Positions 39,881 through 49,000 of a stretch of DNA of 64,000 nt are shown here, one piece after another (position 1 is the first letter of the stretch; every line of letters begins with the position of its first letter). The notes below the pieces were generated by a model. It made no database searches. It saw nothing but the letters and a program-made list of their open reading frames with translations, and was not told the DNA's origin. Source of the stretch: Paracoccaceae bacterium (GTDB taxonomy: Bacteria > Pseudomonadota > Alphaproteobacteria > Rhodobacterales > Rhodobacteraceae). Position numbers and translations under genes: made by a program. Location of the stretch: NCBI GenBank assembly GCA_028150825.1, contig JAOGIM010000001.1:186001-250000 (forward strand). The letters are read 5' to 3'.

Positions 39881-40432
39881 TTACGGCGAAATCCATTGCC
39901 CAGTCCAATTATCAATCCGCAAAAACTGGGCTCGGTGATGTGTCTGTCCTAGGGACAGAAAATCAATTTTTTGAATGGTGCATTCGGCAACTGCAAATTT
40001 CTCAATGGATGCCATATTTTCATAATCAAAGGGTGCAGATATCGAATGGCCTGTTGGCGGTGATTTACCATAAGAAATTTGGCTTGGCCCTGGCACTTGG
40101 GCCCAAAGTTTTTGACTTTTGACATCGCAGTACACATCAATTTCCACACTTATGCGTAATTGTACTGATACGTCAGGCCGCCATATCAAAATCTGCGCCT
40201 TTGGTTCTCTTAAAAGGCTGGTATATTTTAAAGAGTCTGCATCAGTATGAAATTCAAGCATACTTTTGTCCCGCTTTATCGAACGCAGCACCACCATACA
40301 GACCTGAGGCTGACCTTTGGGATCGACAGTTGCCAAGGTGATTACCCGTTCGGATAGTTTTGCAGAACGGAGAGTTTTTAATATTACCCAGCTTTGATCT
40401 AGCAGAGAGGCTAAAGAAAGATCTTTCATCAT
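39881..40432 (-). CDS. Pyridoxamine 5'-phosphate oxidase-fold protein
   Basis: About 183 residues of the split-barrel flavin-binding fold: TLATVDPKGQPQVCMVVLRS, LEFHTDADSLKYTSLLREP, QILIWRPDVSVQLRISVEID. It resembles the PNPOx-like Alr4036 family more than canonical PdxH. GTG 40438, ATG 40432 and ATG 40429 are all possible starts. It begins only a few bases after the bciA stop on the same strand, so the two are co-transcribed. Confidence 0.8.
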   Translation of the reverse strand: MMKDLSLASLLDQSWVILKTLRSAKLSERVITLATVDPKGQPQVCMVVLRSIKRDKSMLEFHTDADSLKYTSLLREPKAQILIWRPDVSVQLRISVEIDVYCDVKSQKLWAQVPGPSQISYGKSPPTGHSISAPFDYENMASIEKFAVAECTIQKIDFLSLGQTHHRAQFLRIDNWTGQWISP

Positions 40433-40442
40433 ACTCACTTCT

Positions 40443-41432
40443 CTAGAACAGTTTCTGATCGCCTAATTCATGACCGTCAAGACCGGACTTCAAAACCTCG
40501 CGGTAAAAGCTCTCTAAGGTATCACTGCCATATTCTGGTGTTTTGTTAGAGGAATATTTCTGTATTTTTGCATCCCAAAACAGCATGGACTCCGTGGCGT
40601 AGTAATGTCCAATAAGAACAAACTCGCGCAGGTCGGATATTTTTTCTGATATGAGCGCCAGCGGAGCCATTATTGTGCTGATAACATGGAACATAGTGCT
40701 TGGAACACGGCTAAACTTTGGTTTTTTACCTAATAACCGAAAAAGCATCTCACCTTGCTCTGTCGGGTTTATCGATGGTCCAGGGCCGCCTATGGGCAAA
40801 ACTTTATTTTGCCGCTCAGGATCCTCCACACAATCACATATGTAATCAGACAAATCCTGAGCCGAGATCGGCTTGCAGGCTGTTTCAACCCCCTTACCAA
40901 ACATAACAAATGCTTTTCCAGCCTTTAGGTTTTCAATCTGACCAGCAAGAGATTTAAAATAAGCCGTTGGACGTATGATACTATAATTAATGCCGGATGC
41001 GATCAGAGAGTTTTCAAATGCAATCTTCGCAAATTGGAACTCAAGCTTTGGTTTTTGAACGCAAATTGCAGATAGTAATACAAAGCTTTTCGCTCCAATT
41101 GTAGACGCGAGGTTCAGTAGATTTTGATTTGCTCCAAATTCCACATCCCAAGCGTCTTTTCGCCCCCCTGCCCGACTTCCCAGACACGAAATAACCGCAT
41201 CAATTTGACGACCAGATTGAGAAAACTCCACCATTTCTTTATCGGAACAAAGATCAATTGAGATTTGCTCAAAATTATGGTCGTTTTCATTATTAATGGT
41301 CGTGCGACCAAGGCTCAGCACTTCAAAGCCACGGTTTAGCAAAGTCTCACAAACATATTTCCCTATATATCCTGTTGCGCCGGCCAAAAGCACCTTCTGT
41401 GGTCGGGAAACATCACTTTTAATATCTTTCAC
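40443..41432 (-). CDS. bciA: Divinyl (proto)chlorophyllide a 8-vinyl reductase, BciA type
   Basis: A 329-residue NAD(P)-binding SDR protein. The Rossmann motif LLAGATGYIGKYV opens it. SAICVQKPKLEFQFAKIAFE, SIIRPTAYFKSLAGQ, FGKGVETACKPISAQDLSDYI, IGGPGPSINPTEQGEMLF and GHYYATESMLF follow the BciA/DVR pattern closely. BciA reduces the 8-vinyl group in (bacterio)chlorophyll synthesis. No other photosynthesis gene is in the window, which fits species where bciA lies outside the photosynthesis cluster. GTG 41432 is the start. Confidence 0.83.
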   Translation of the reverse strand: MKDIKSDVSRPQKVLLAGATGYIGKYVCETLLNRGFEVLSLGRTTINNENDHNFEQISIDLCSDKEMVEFSQSGRQIDAVISCLGSRAGGRKDAWDVEFGANQNLLNLASTIGAKSFVLLSAICVQKPKLEFQFAKIAFENSLIASGINYSIIRPTAYFKSLAGQIENLKAGKAFVMFGKGVETACKPISAQDLSDYICDCVEDPERQNKVLPIGGPGPSINPTEQGEMLFRLLGKKPKFSRVPSTMFHVISTIMAPLALISEKISDLREFVLIGHYYATESMLFWDAKIQKYSSNKTPEYGSDTLESFYREVLKSGLDGHELGDQKLF

Positions 41433-41576
41433 TTGATCAAGGATCCTTACAGCTTATTCTTAGAAGGCTATCCAAAAAAGCTAACAGACTTCAAAAGATA
41501 AACTTATATGAGAAATTCATTAAAATCTATTTTAAAAGATACTTGATGAACAATATTTTAAAGATTTTAATGCTTC

Positions 41577-42299
41577 TCAGGTGTGCAATTCACTCTCAAA
41601 AGAAACCAATTCTTTCTTGAGAAGTTTAAATGCTTCTGATTTTATCTGGGATATACGTCCCGGTGTAATCTCTAAAACCTGAGCAATTTCATAAATATTT
41701 AATTCTTCTACATAATATAGCTGGAGCACTTGGCTTTGCTGTTTGGTAAGGGTTTTGAGCGCTTTTACAAGCGTGCTGCGTAAGCTATTGCTGTCTATAA
41801 TTCTTTCGGGTTCAATACTTGGAGCGGCAAATACCATTGAGTATTCGTCATACGATTGGCTCAAGCTTTCAGAAACATTTGCCTCGAACAGTCTAGTCCA
41901 ACTATAGTATTCATCCATCGTCAGTTTCAAAGATTTTGCGACTTCTCCATCTGTTGGATTACGCCCAAGTTCCGAACTTAATTCGGCCTTCTTACCATCA
42001 ATCATTTGCTTAGCTTGGACCGTTGAACGGTTTAAATTACCAGAGCGTCGAATAAGGTCTAGCATCGACCCTTTAATCCGGATACTCGCATAACTTTCAA
42101 AGGATGCGCCTTCAACAGTAGAGTACTTTTGAGCTGCATCAACCAACCCCTCAAGGCCAGATTGCAAAAGGTCATCAAGCTCTATGAAAGTTGCAACACG
42201 AGAGTGCATTTTAAATGCAATCCTGCGTACCAGTCCTTCATGCTTAAGAACGACGCGGTTAATATCGCTTCCTTGCTCTTGGTACCCTTGATTTTTCAA
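41577..42299 (-). CDS. fliA: Flagellar sigma factor FliA (sigma-28)
   Basis: 240 residues. Region 2 includes FIELDDLLQSGLEGLVDAA and ASIRIKGSMLDLIRRSG, a region 3 follows (AELSSELGRNPTDGEVAKSL), and region 4 ends in EIAQVLEITPGRISQIKSEA. This is the FliA architecture. The start is TTG 42299, which overlaps the stop of the upstream unknown gene (TTGA), so synthesis is coupled to that gene. It is the last gene of the long flagellar run. Confidence 0.92.
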   Translation of the reverse strand: MKNQGYQEQGSDINRVVLKHEGLVRRIAFKMHSRVATFIELDDLLQSGLEGLVDAAQKYSTVEGASFESYASIRIKGSMLDLIRRSGNLNRSTVQAKQMIDGKKAELSSELGRNPTDGEVAKSLKLTMDEYYSWTRLFEANVSESLSQSYDEYSMVFAAPSIEPERIIDSNSLRSTLVKALKTLTKQQSQVLQLYYVEELNIYEIAQVLEITPGRISQIKSEAFKLLKKELVSFESELHT

Positions 42300-43069
42300 T
42301 GCAGAAACCCTTCAAACATTTCTGGTAGTATCCTAAGGTGATTATCCTCATATTTCAAATTTAATAAACCAAGCGCTATATTCTGCAATGCCATAATTTC
42401 TAAAGCACTATATTCATTCGAATTTTTTGTTTGTGGCATATGACCACGAAACCTATGAGGCTTACTCTTTGAAAGTCTCACAAAATCTTCAAAATGCGAA
42501 CAAATATCTAGAGCTTCATCAAAACTTTTTAAATCGACGATTACACCAATTTGGCAATCTTCTATTTGCTTGATCGCTGTTTCCACAAATTGCAGGGTTG
42601 ATGAAACCTTCCTTACGTGATGATCCAAAGCAACAAGTATATCTGTCAATGAAGCCATTTTGGCCTCCACTAAAAATGACCGGTCAAAATCACTATCTGT
42701 TAATAAGAATTCTATTGCGGATGAAGGCAAAAGTATGAGTGCCTTCACTGAAGACCAATCCAAAATGGGTGTTTCAGTAACCTTATCGTGCTTTGTGTCA
42801 TGTACTGTAACCGGCTTTGTCCGTACATTTGGGACGGGCATCGCAAGATTTTCTTTATGTTTTTTAGAATGACCGTAACGGGTATCTACCAGAGAGGATG
42901 TGATGGCGTCGATCGACATCGAGGGCTGATTACTCGAACGAAGACTTTTATGCCGTCTTAAGGCTTTATTGTTTCCAAAAAGGTTGTCCAAATCAATAGA
43001 TAACTCAGACGCTAAACGTGATCGCTGAATGTTTTTAGTGCAGTCGCAAAGTCCAATTATCTTCGCCAT
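42296..43069 (-). CDS. Unknown protein translationally coupled to fliA
   Basis: About 257 residues with no domain I recognise. The N-terminal half is basic and probably flexible. The C-terminal half (from DWSSVKALILLPSSAIEFLL) looks like an alpha/beta fold, possibly a degenerate receiver, with IGVIVDLKSFDEALD and LEIMALQNIALGLLNLKYE. ATG 43069 has AGAGG 7 bases upstream; an upstream start at 43090 is also possible. It sits between an extra hook-like gene and fliA and overlaps the fliA start by four bases. A role in sigma-28 control is an inference from position only. Confidence 0.65.
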   Translation of the reverse strand: MAKIIGLCDCTKNIQRSRLASELSIDLDNLFGNNKALRRHKSLRSSNQPSMSIDAITSSLVDTRYGHSKKHKENLAMPVPNVRTKPVTVHDTKHDKVTETPILDWSSVKALILLPSSAIEFLLTDSDFDRSFLVEAKMASLTDILVALDHHVRKVSSTLQFVETAIKQIEDCQIGVIVDLKSFDEALDICSHFEDFVRLSKSKPHRFRGHMPQTKNSNEYSALEIMALQNIALGLLNLKYEDNHLRILPEMFEGFLH

Positions 43070-43133
43070 ACTCTGCCTCTTTAAGCTCACGCCTTAGTTT
43101 TTAGGTTAAATATTGGCACAGGTTCTAATTCAT

Positions 43134-43964
43134 CTATTGTTTAGTGAACCTAGTTATCATGTCGCTATCCGTCTGAATTGCTTTTGAGGTCGCCGAAAAT
43201 GACTGTTGTGCATGTATCAGAGACACAAGCTCTTTTGTTAAATCTACATTTGCAACTTCCAAATGACTGGACATAACTTTACCTGTGTACGCTTCACCTG
43301 GAGTATGTATTCTTAGGTATCCTGCGTTTTTGTCGAAGAATTCACCATCAGTTATGTTAGGGGACGGTTGCAATTGAGCAGCTCTAAATCGACCATTACC
43401 CATTTGAGCCAAGGCCGCTGGATTGTCCCATGCAGCAAGCCCCAGCTGTTTGCCTGGTTCAGCCGATGCCATTCCGTAAGCCGTCATTACAATTCCGTCT
43501 GACCTGACATTAAACTCGCTAAGTGGAATTCCATTTTTAGAAAAGTCTATCTGTATAGGCTCTGAATCCTTGGATAGAACATAATTACCATCATTTGATG
43601 TTAAGAATCCATCTGAATCTAATTGAAATGATCCATTTCGTGTATAGGTCACCTCACCATCTATTGCGCCTGGTTTTGATGGGTCCGGCTTACCTAACAT
43701 AAACATTCCCCATCCATTGATTCCAAGATCAGAAGTCACGCCTGTTCTTTTCAATTCAGCAGGATGATGAGTAACACGGTTAATTTGTATCTTAGAGCCA
43801 CTCCCGGGTGTGGGACCATTTGCATTTCCACCAGTAAGATATAGGTCCTGAAACAGTGCATCACTTCGTTTAAAAGCTGTTGTCCCAACGTTCGCTATGT
43901 TGTTTGTAACAACACCTATTTTGGCAGTAGACGCCGCAAGGCCAGTTTTTAAGACATTTAACAT
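43134..43964 (-). CDS. Additional FlgE/FlgG-family hook-basal-body protein
   Basis: 276 residues with both family ends. The N-terminal NNIANVGTTAFKRSDALFQDLY and the C-terminal VANVDLTKELVSLIHAQQSF, then SKAIQTDSDMI, pack as the D0 coiled coil of rod and hook proteins. The cluster already encodes FlgB, C, E, F and G, so this is an extra axial protein. Its NVGTTAFKRS matches the local FlgE N-terminus best. ATG 43964 has GGGAG 9-10 bases upstream, and the open frame extends to 44012. The precise position in the organelle is unknown. Confidence 0.8.
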   Translation of the reverse strand: MLNVLKTGLAASTAKIGVVTNNIANVGTTAFKRSDALFQDLYLTGGNANGPTPGSGSKIQINRVTHHPAELKRTGVTSDLGINGWGMFMLGKPDPSKPGAIDGEVTYTRNGSFQLDSDGFLTSNDGNYVLSKDSEPIQIDFSKNGIPLSEFNVRSDGIVMTAYGMASAEPGKQLGLAAWDNPAALAQMGNGRFRAAQLQPSPNITDGEFFDKNAGYLRIHTPGEAYTGKVMSSHLEVANVDLTKELVSLIHAQQSFSATSKAIQTDSDMITRFTKQ

Positions 43965-44017
43965 TTCACTCTCACTCCCAGATAAGGTAATTCTTTGCAG
44001 GTTTCGTGCCAAATTTT

Positions 44018-44752
44018 TTACATTTTAAAAAGAGGTGGGACTTTGAAGTTGCGAAGATCGGTAAATGCCGGCGTACCATCCTTGTTAACTCCTAAATCAA
44101 TCAAAGACCCTTTTGGAACAAGCCAAAATAATGAATTGTTCGTTACATCTGTTTGGCTCGCCAACTCGAGCGCCCAGTTTTCAGCTCGGGGTGCTGAGAT
44201 TATTTCACTGCTTTGCGAACTGTTTGGAACTGGCATCTTTTGATATTTTGCATAGTACAAATTGTTATACTTCGAATTTCTAGAGTGGTAAAACTTTACA
44301 GCTTTTTCCCACGTCCCCGTTTCTTTATAAAGTTCTTGCAAGAACTTAGCAGCGTAAGATACATTTTCGATAGGTGAAATCATATCTTCGAGACTGTCAA
44401 AATGGCGAGCGTGCCAGCGTAAATTTAATTGCATACACCCCACATCCACATTTTTTTCACCAAGTGCGATGAGGTTACCAAGCTTATTTAAAGCGGCTGT
44501 TTTAGTATCTAAAAAATAACCCTTCCCAGCATTATTCAATGACCAAGGCCAACTCACATATTCGCCTTTAAAACTTCGGCCAGATTCTAGCCTAGCAATT
44601 TTATATAAGACTTTTTTAGGCACCAAAGTAGCATGCGCCACGCTGTCAATACTATCGTCACAAACAGTAGTTACAGAAGCGCTGAGGGAGGCGATTGTAG
44701 CCATCCAAAAAAGGAAAACTGTTACTAAAAGTACTTTTATTTTTATATTCAT
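44018..44752 (-). CDS. Flagellar lytic transglycosylase (SltF-like SLT domain)
   Basis: 244 residues. A signal anchor (residues 5-26) leads to an SLT domain: KIARLESGRSFKGEYVSWPW (catalytic Glu in ARLESG), NVDVGCMQLNLRWH, NVSYAAKFLQELYKETGTW and AVKFYHS. Position among flagellar genes and the absence of a muramidase domain in the local FlgJ suggest that it opens peptidoglycan for rod passage. In Rhodobacter sphaeroides SltF does this. A possible sigma-54 element and an inverted repeat lie just upstream. Confidence 0.85.
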   Translation of the reverse strand: MNIKIKVLLVTVFLFWMATIASLSASVTTVCDDSIDSVAHATLVPKKVLYKIARLESGRSFKGEYVSWPWSLNNAGKGYFLDTKTAALNKLGNLIALGEKNVDVGCMQLNLRWHARHFDSLEDMISPIENVSYAAKFLQELYKETGTWEKAVKFYHSRNSKYNNLYYAKYQKMPVPNSSQSSEIISAPRAENWALELASQTDVTNNSLFWLVPKGSLIDLGVNKDGTPAFTDLRNFKVPPLFKM

Positions 44753-44762
44753 AGAGACCTCA

Positions 44763-44781
44763 CTTGCAAAACTATTGCAAG
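44763..44781. repeat. Perfect 7-base inverted repeat upstream of the transglycosylase gene
   Basis: CTTGCAA-aacta-TTGCAAG. It overlaps the -12 part of a candidate sigma-54 promoter. It could be an operator or a short RNA hairpin after flgL. Confidence 0.4.
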
Positions 44782-44791
44782 AAGTGGACCA
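44777..44791 (-). promoter_or_regulatory. Weak sigma-54 promoter candidate upstream of the transglycosylase gene
   Basis: On the minus strand TGGTCC-N5-TTGCA keeps the GG/GC spacing of -24/-12 promoters, but matches the -24 consensus only partly. Listed because two strong copies occur in the same cluster. Confidence 0.35.
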
Positions 44792-44811
44792 GTTTTCAAA
44801 TTAGCCACGTC

Positions 44812-46086
44812 TTAGCGCAGAAAATCAAAAAGGCTCTGGGTATTAACTTTCATATAAGTCTGCCGCGCAGCATCTCGAGTGACCAATAACGTTTGAAGTT
44901 CTGTAATCAAAGCCTCTATATCAGCGTCTCTTAATTTACCAATTTCAGTTTTTACAGCAAGTGACCTACTCGTAAGCACCGCTTCTTGAGACTCAGCATT
45001 TTTCATCCGAGCTCCTGCAGTAGTGCGCGAAATAGCGAGCTGAGTAACAAGGTCTTCAATGTTAGCACTTTGTAAAGAAAGGCCCTGCGTTTCATCACTA
45101 ATCTTTACCGAAATAGTAGTCGTTCCCTTATCATAGACTTCAATATATTGCGAGGGCTTGGCCTTAGCCAATGAGTAACCTTCAATAGATACATTAGAAA
45201 TTTTAATTAATTCAGTTGATCCAAGGCCAGATAATGAAATAACGCCTGTGTCGGAGACTTTCGCCGCCAAACCAGTTGTAGAACTATTGATGGCGTCCAC
45301 GAGCGGGGTCATAGAGTCCGAGTTAACAGTCGCAGAAATCTTTTCAGGGCCATTCGGACCCTCTAAAGTAAATGACCATGTTTGAGGCTCTCTGGATGCG
45401 TTCACCTTAAAATCTAGACCCTCCGCTACTCCCGCCTGATGTTTTTGAACGAAATCTGTGCTTGTGAGGAGAGCATTAGAAAGCCCGTTCAAAACGTCAA
45501 ATGAACTTTTTCTTTCATCCCCGGCTCCAATTTGCATGAAAACTCGACCACCATTCAAACTTGTGGGTAATTTTACCTTCTCTGAAACGCCTAGTGTATG
45601 TTCTCCCCCATCTCCACGATAGAGTACTGTTCCATCTATTTGTTCACGAAAAGGGTCAGCTTCGGTTGAGAAGCCTCCAAAAAGCGAATCCCCAGCACTA
45701 TCTGTAGCATTCGCCAAACCTAGAAGTGTTTCTCGAATTCCTAAAATTTCCTGCCGTGCTGCCAAACGCTCTGATTGTGTTACTGTGTCAGTGTTAGAAG
45801 CCACAAAGAGCTCTTTAACCCGAATTGCACCATTTATTGCGGTCTCTAATGTCGTATCCGCCAGGCCAAGCCTGTCGTTCACTTTAGATAGGTTCTTTTG
45901 ATACTGAGAAAGGCGTGTGTCCAGTTCATTCCTTGCTGATAGAGCAACCGCATCCATGGGCTGTGCCGAAGACTTAGGGATCCTGCTTCCAGTGGCAACC
46001 TGAGTTTGCAACCCTTGCAAACGATCTTCGATCGTTTTGAACTGATCAAGCATTTGCGTCGCGAACAACTTAGTTGAAATAGACAT
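44812..46086 (-). CDS. flgL: Flagellar hook-filament junction protein FlgL (HAP3)
   Basis: 424 residues with flagellin-like ends. The N-terminus MSISTKLFATQMLDQFKTIE, then LQTQVATGSRIPKSSAQPMDA, has the helical D0/D1 pattern. The C-terminus is SLAVKTEIGKLRDADIEALI, then ARQTYMKVNTQSLFDFLR. A central variable domain spans about 170-340. It links FlgK to the filament. It follows flgK after 7 bases. Length is normal for FlgL, unlike its giant neighbours. Confidence 0.9.
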   Translation of the reverse strand: MSISTKLFATQMLDQFKTIEDRLQGLQTQVATGSRIPKSSAQPMDAVALSARNELDTRLSQYQKNLSKVNDRLGLADTTLETAINGAIRVKELFVASNTDTVTQSERLAARQEILGIRETLLGLANATDSAGDSLFGGFSTEADPFREQIDGTVLYRGDGGEHTLGVSEKVKLPTSLNGGRVFMQIGAGDERKSSFDVLNGLSNALLTSTDFVQKHQAGVAEGLDFKVNASREPQTWSFTLEGPNGPEKISATVNSDSMTPLVDAINSSTTGLAAKVSDTGVISLSGLGSTELIKISNVSIEGYSLAKAKPSQYIEVYDKGTTTISVKISDETQGLSLQSANIEDLVTQLAISRTTAGARMKNAESQEAVLTSRSLAVKTEIGKLRDADIEALITELQTLLVTRDAARQTYMKVNTQSLFDFLR

Positions 46087-46093
46087 TCTATCC

Positions 46094-49000
46094 TCACATT
46101 ATATTCAAGAGTGTATCAAACATTTGCCTTGCGGCCTTTAAGATTTCTGCGGCAGCCTTGTATGCTTGCTGCTGTTCTAACAGCCTTCCAGCTTCTTCGT
46201 CCAAGTTCACACCTGACAGCTCATCTTCAGCGACGACTGCCGCGTCTCGCATCGCTTCTGCCGACTGTTCAAGCATTCGGCCAGATACCAACTGGGAACC
46301 AACACCAAGGGCAATTGCTCGAAAGTCATCCTGAAAACTTGAGCGACCATCCGATTTAACCCCAAGCTCGATCAGGGCGTCCATATTTCTGGAGTCGCCA
46401 GAATTTGATGTATTTAGACTAATATCAAAAACATCACCTTGATCGGCAAATCCTTTGAGCTCTATACGATATTTGTCCAGCTCAAAGTCTACGGCACCGT
46501 TGGAAAAGCGCGTTGCAATTGAATCACCCGTTTTTGTATCGAAGAGCTCGACCTTTCCAATGGAACTATCAGTGACTTTTACCTTGTAGTTTTCTTCAGG
46601 CTCTTCTCCATTGAAGTAGTTAGCATTTTCATACTGCATGCCAAGTCTGCGTGATCCCTCTTTATCGAGAACAACAATTAGATCCTCTGGCGGTAGTTTA
46701 TCGATAGAAAGAGTTTGCCCCGATAGACCTGAAACTCCGACGGTTACTTCTGCAGGCTTAGAGCCGGAAGAAATAGTCTTAAAGCCATTTACGCCTATTT
46801 CGAAATCAAATTCTGCGACCTTGAGCCCTAAGCTCGCTGCACTGAGTGATGGCGTGACAGACATTGTGCCGTTCGTCTGAGACGAAACTAACGAAATAAT
46901 CGGAGTGTAGACTGAGGAATCTAAAGTGAGACTTGCAACTTTATCACCAGTCAAAGCCACTAATTTTACACCGTTACCGATGGAAGTACCGTCAGACGTA
47001 AAAATATCATTCTTCGAATGCGTAGTACTTGTTCCAGCATCGACGACCTTGTATTTAGTACCTGACTTCGAACTTGTTAGAGAAGAACCTTCAATAACAC
47101 TGCTGTCGAAAGGTGAGATGAACTTAAGGTCATTATCACTCGAGGAAAATGTATATATTCCTCGGTCGTTATTAACAGTCACCGTTGCAGTGTCCGTCCC
47201 CAACTTGACATCAAAACTCTTGCTGATACCCGAGCGGACTAATTCCAAGGAAGTACCGATAGCAGTTCCACTTTCGTCTACTACAGCGCCAGAACTATTG
47301 AAATTCATTGTGAATTCTGAATTAAGTACATGCGCTGCGGTAGCGGAGGCTACGACCTCAAACCTTTGACCAGCAGGAACCAACTTGATTCCTGCTTCTA
47401 GCGTCACACCATTAAGAAGGTAATTTGACCCATCATATGTCAGTGTATGTTTATCTCCAACCGTCAATGTCGTATTTGATGTATTGTCAAGGATAAGCCA
47501 TTCCGATGTTGCATCGGAAGTGTTCAAGTCACTTAGCGCATGAATGTTCATAGCGGTTGTGAAGTCTGAGTTGCCACCAGTCCCGTTTGTACCGCCATCT
47601 CCAGTCAAGACTTTCGTGATTGTCCCAGTGCCCGTCAACGTGCCACCGTCAGAAGTGAAAATCGTACCAACTGATTGAGCGACGTTGTTGGAGGAGTTTG
47701 CACTTGAAAAAGTTGTAGTGCCGAGAGATGTGACCATATACTTCTTTGCGTTAGTAAGACCTGCCGTTACGATAATAGAATTGGCAGTCGCCTCCCCCTC
47801 GGTCAGGCTAAAGGTTCGACCTCTAAGAATTGTATCAGAGTTTGCATCAGTGGTGGCAAAACCAAACTCTTTAGCATCAGTATTGTTTGACACTTTAATA
47901 CTTTGCCCACTCATAACACCAGATGGCGCTGAGATACCTAGCTGATGTCCGCCAATCACTTTTTCCGAAGTCACTAAGATTCTATCACTTTCAATACCGG
48001 TCACGGAATATGCACCATCTTTATATTTTAGGGTGTATTCAGTCGCTCCAACTGTGAATGCCATAGTAGAATTTTCAGTAGGTAAATCTGTTATTATACT
48101 TCCTTGTAAAGAAGGAAGGGCCGCCAAGTCTCTAGCTTTCTGAATAAGCTGCTTTGAAATACTATCCGAGGTGAACTCTTTAAGATCGCGCCCTTTGAGT
48201 GATACGGAAAGAGCCGGAGACTTTTGGCCATTTAATGACGAAGTAAGGGAGAACTCTGCGTTAGGAGACGCAATACGTAATCCATCTGGGCTGGCCTGAG
48301 GGGCGAGCTGGTCTGCAGTTAGCTCCCAATTAAAGTCAGCCACAGATCCTGAAGCCGATAATGAACGCGCCACACCACCACTAATCATAGCGTCAGCCTG
48401 CGCGGTCACGCTTTGTCCAAGGGTTGACTTAATAACAAATTCACGCGGTGACTTAAGATCAAGCGTCCCCATAATTTTTGTCGCCTGAGTTAAGGCTACA
48501 TCCGTCGATACTAATTTATTATATGATTGATCAAGAACATTTACATTCATTCGAGAACCAGAGAACTGGTCGAGGCTTATATCTTGCCCAGTAGCATCAA
48601 TAAGTACAATTTTTTTTCCATCTTTGGATACTTCGGCTGTGATGCCAGTACGTGCAAACTGGTCGTTTATAGGCTTTACTAGTGTGGTAAGATCACCGTT
48701 TGTGTAACTTTTTGCAATCGTTATTTGGTCGCCATCATAAGTATTTATATTAAAGCTAACATTCCCACTTGTGGCAGCTGAAGAATCTAACTCCAAGGAT
48801 GCCAATGTCTTTGCTGTAGCCGAAATGCCCTCTGACGTTAGAGCGCTATTAATCTTTTCAGCGATCATTTTGACAGATAAAGATCCTTGAATTGCGATGT
48901 CTTTATTTACCAAATTATCCGATGTGGTAAAATTAAGCGTCTGCGCAGAAATTTTATTAAGCGCCGGGTTCTGTTGTATTAACTCATCTAAGTTCTGACT

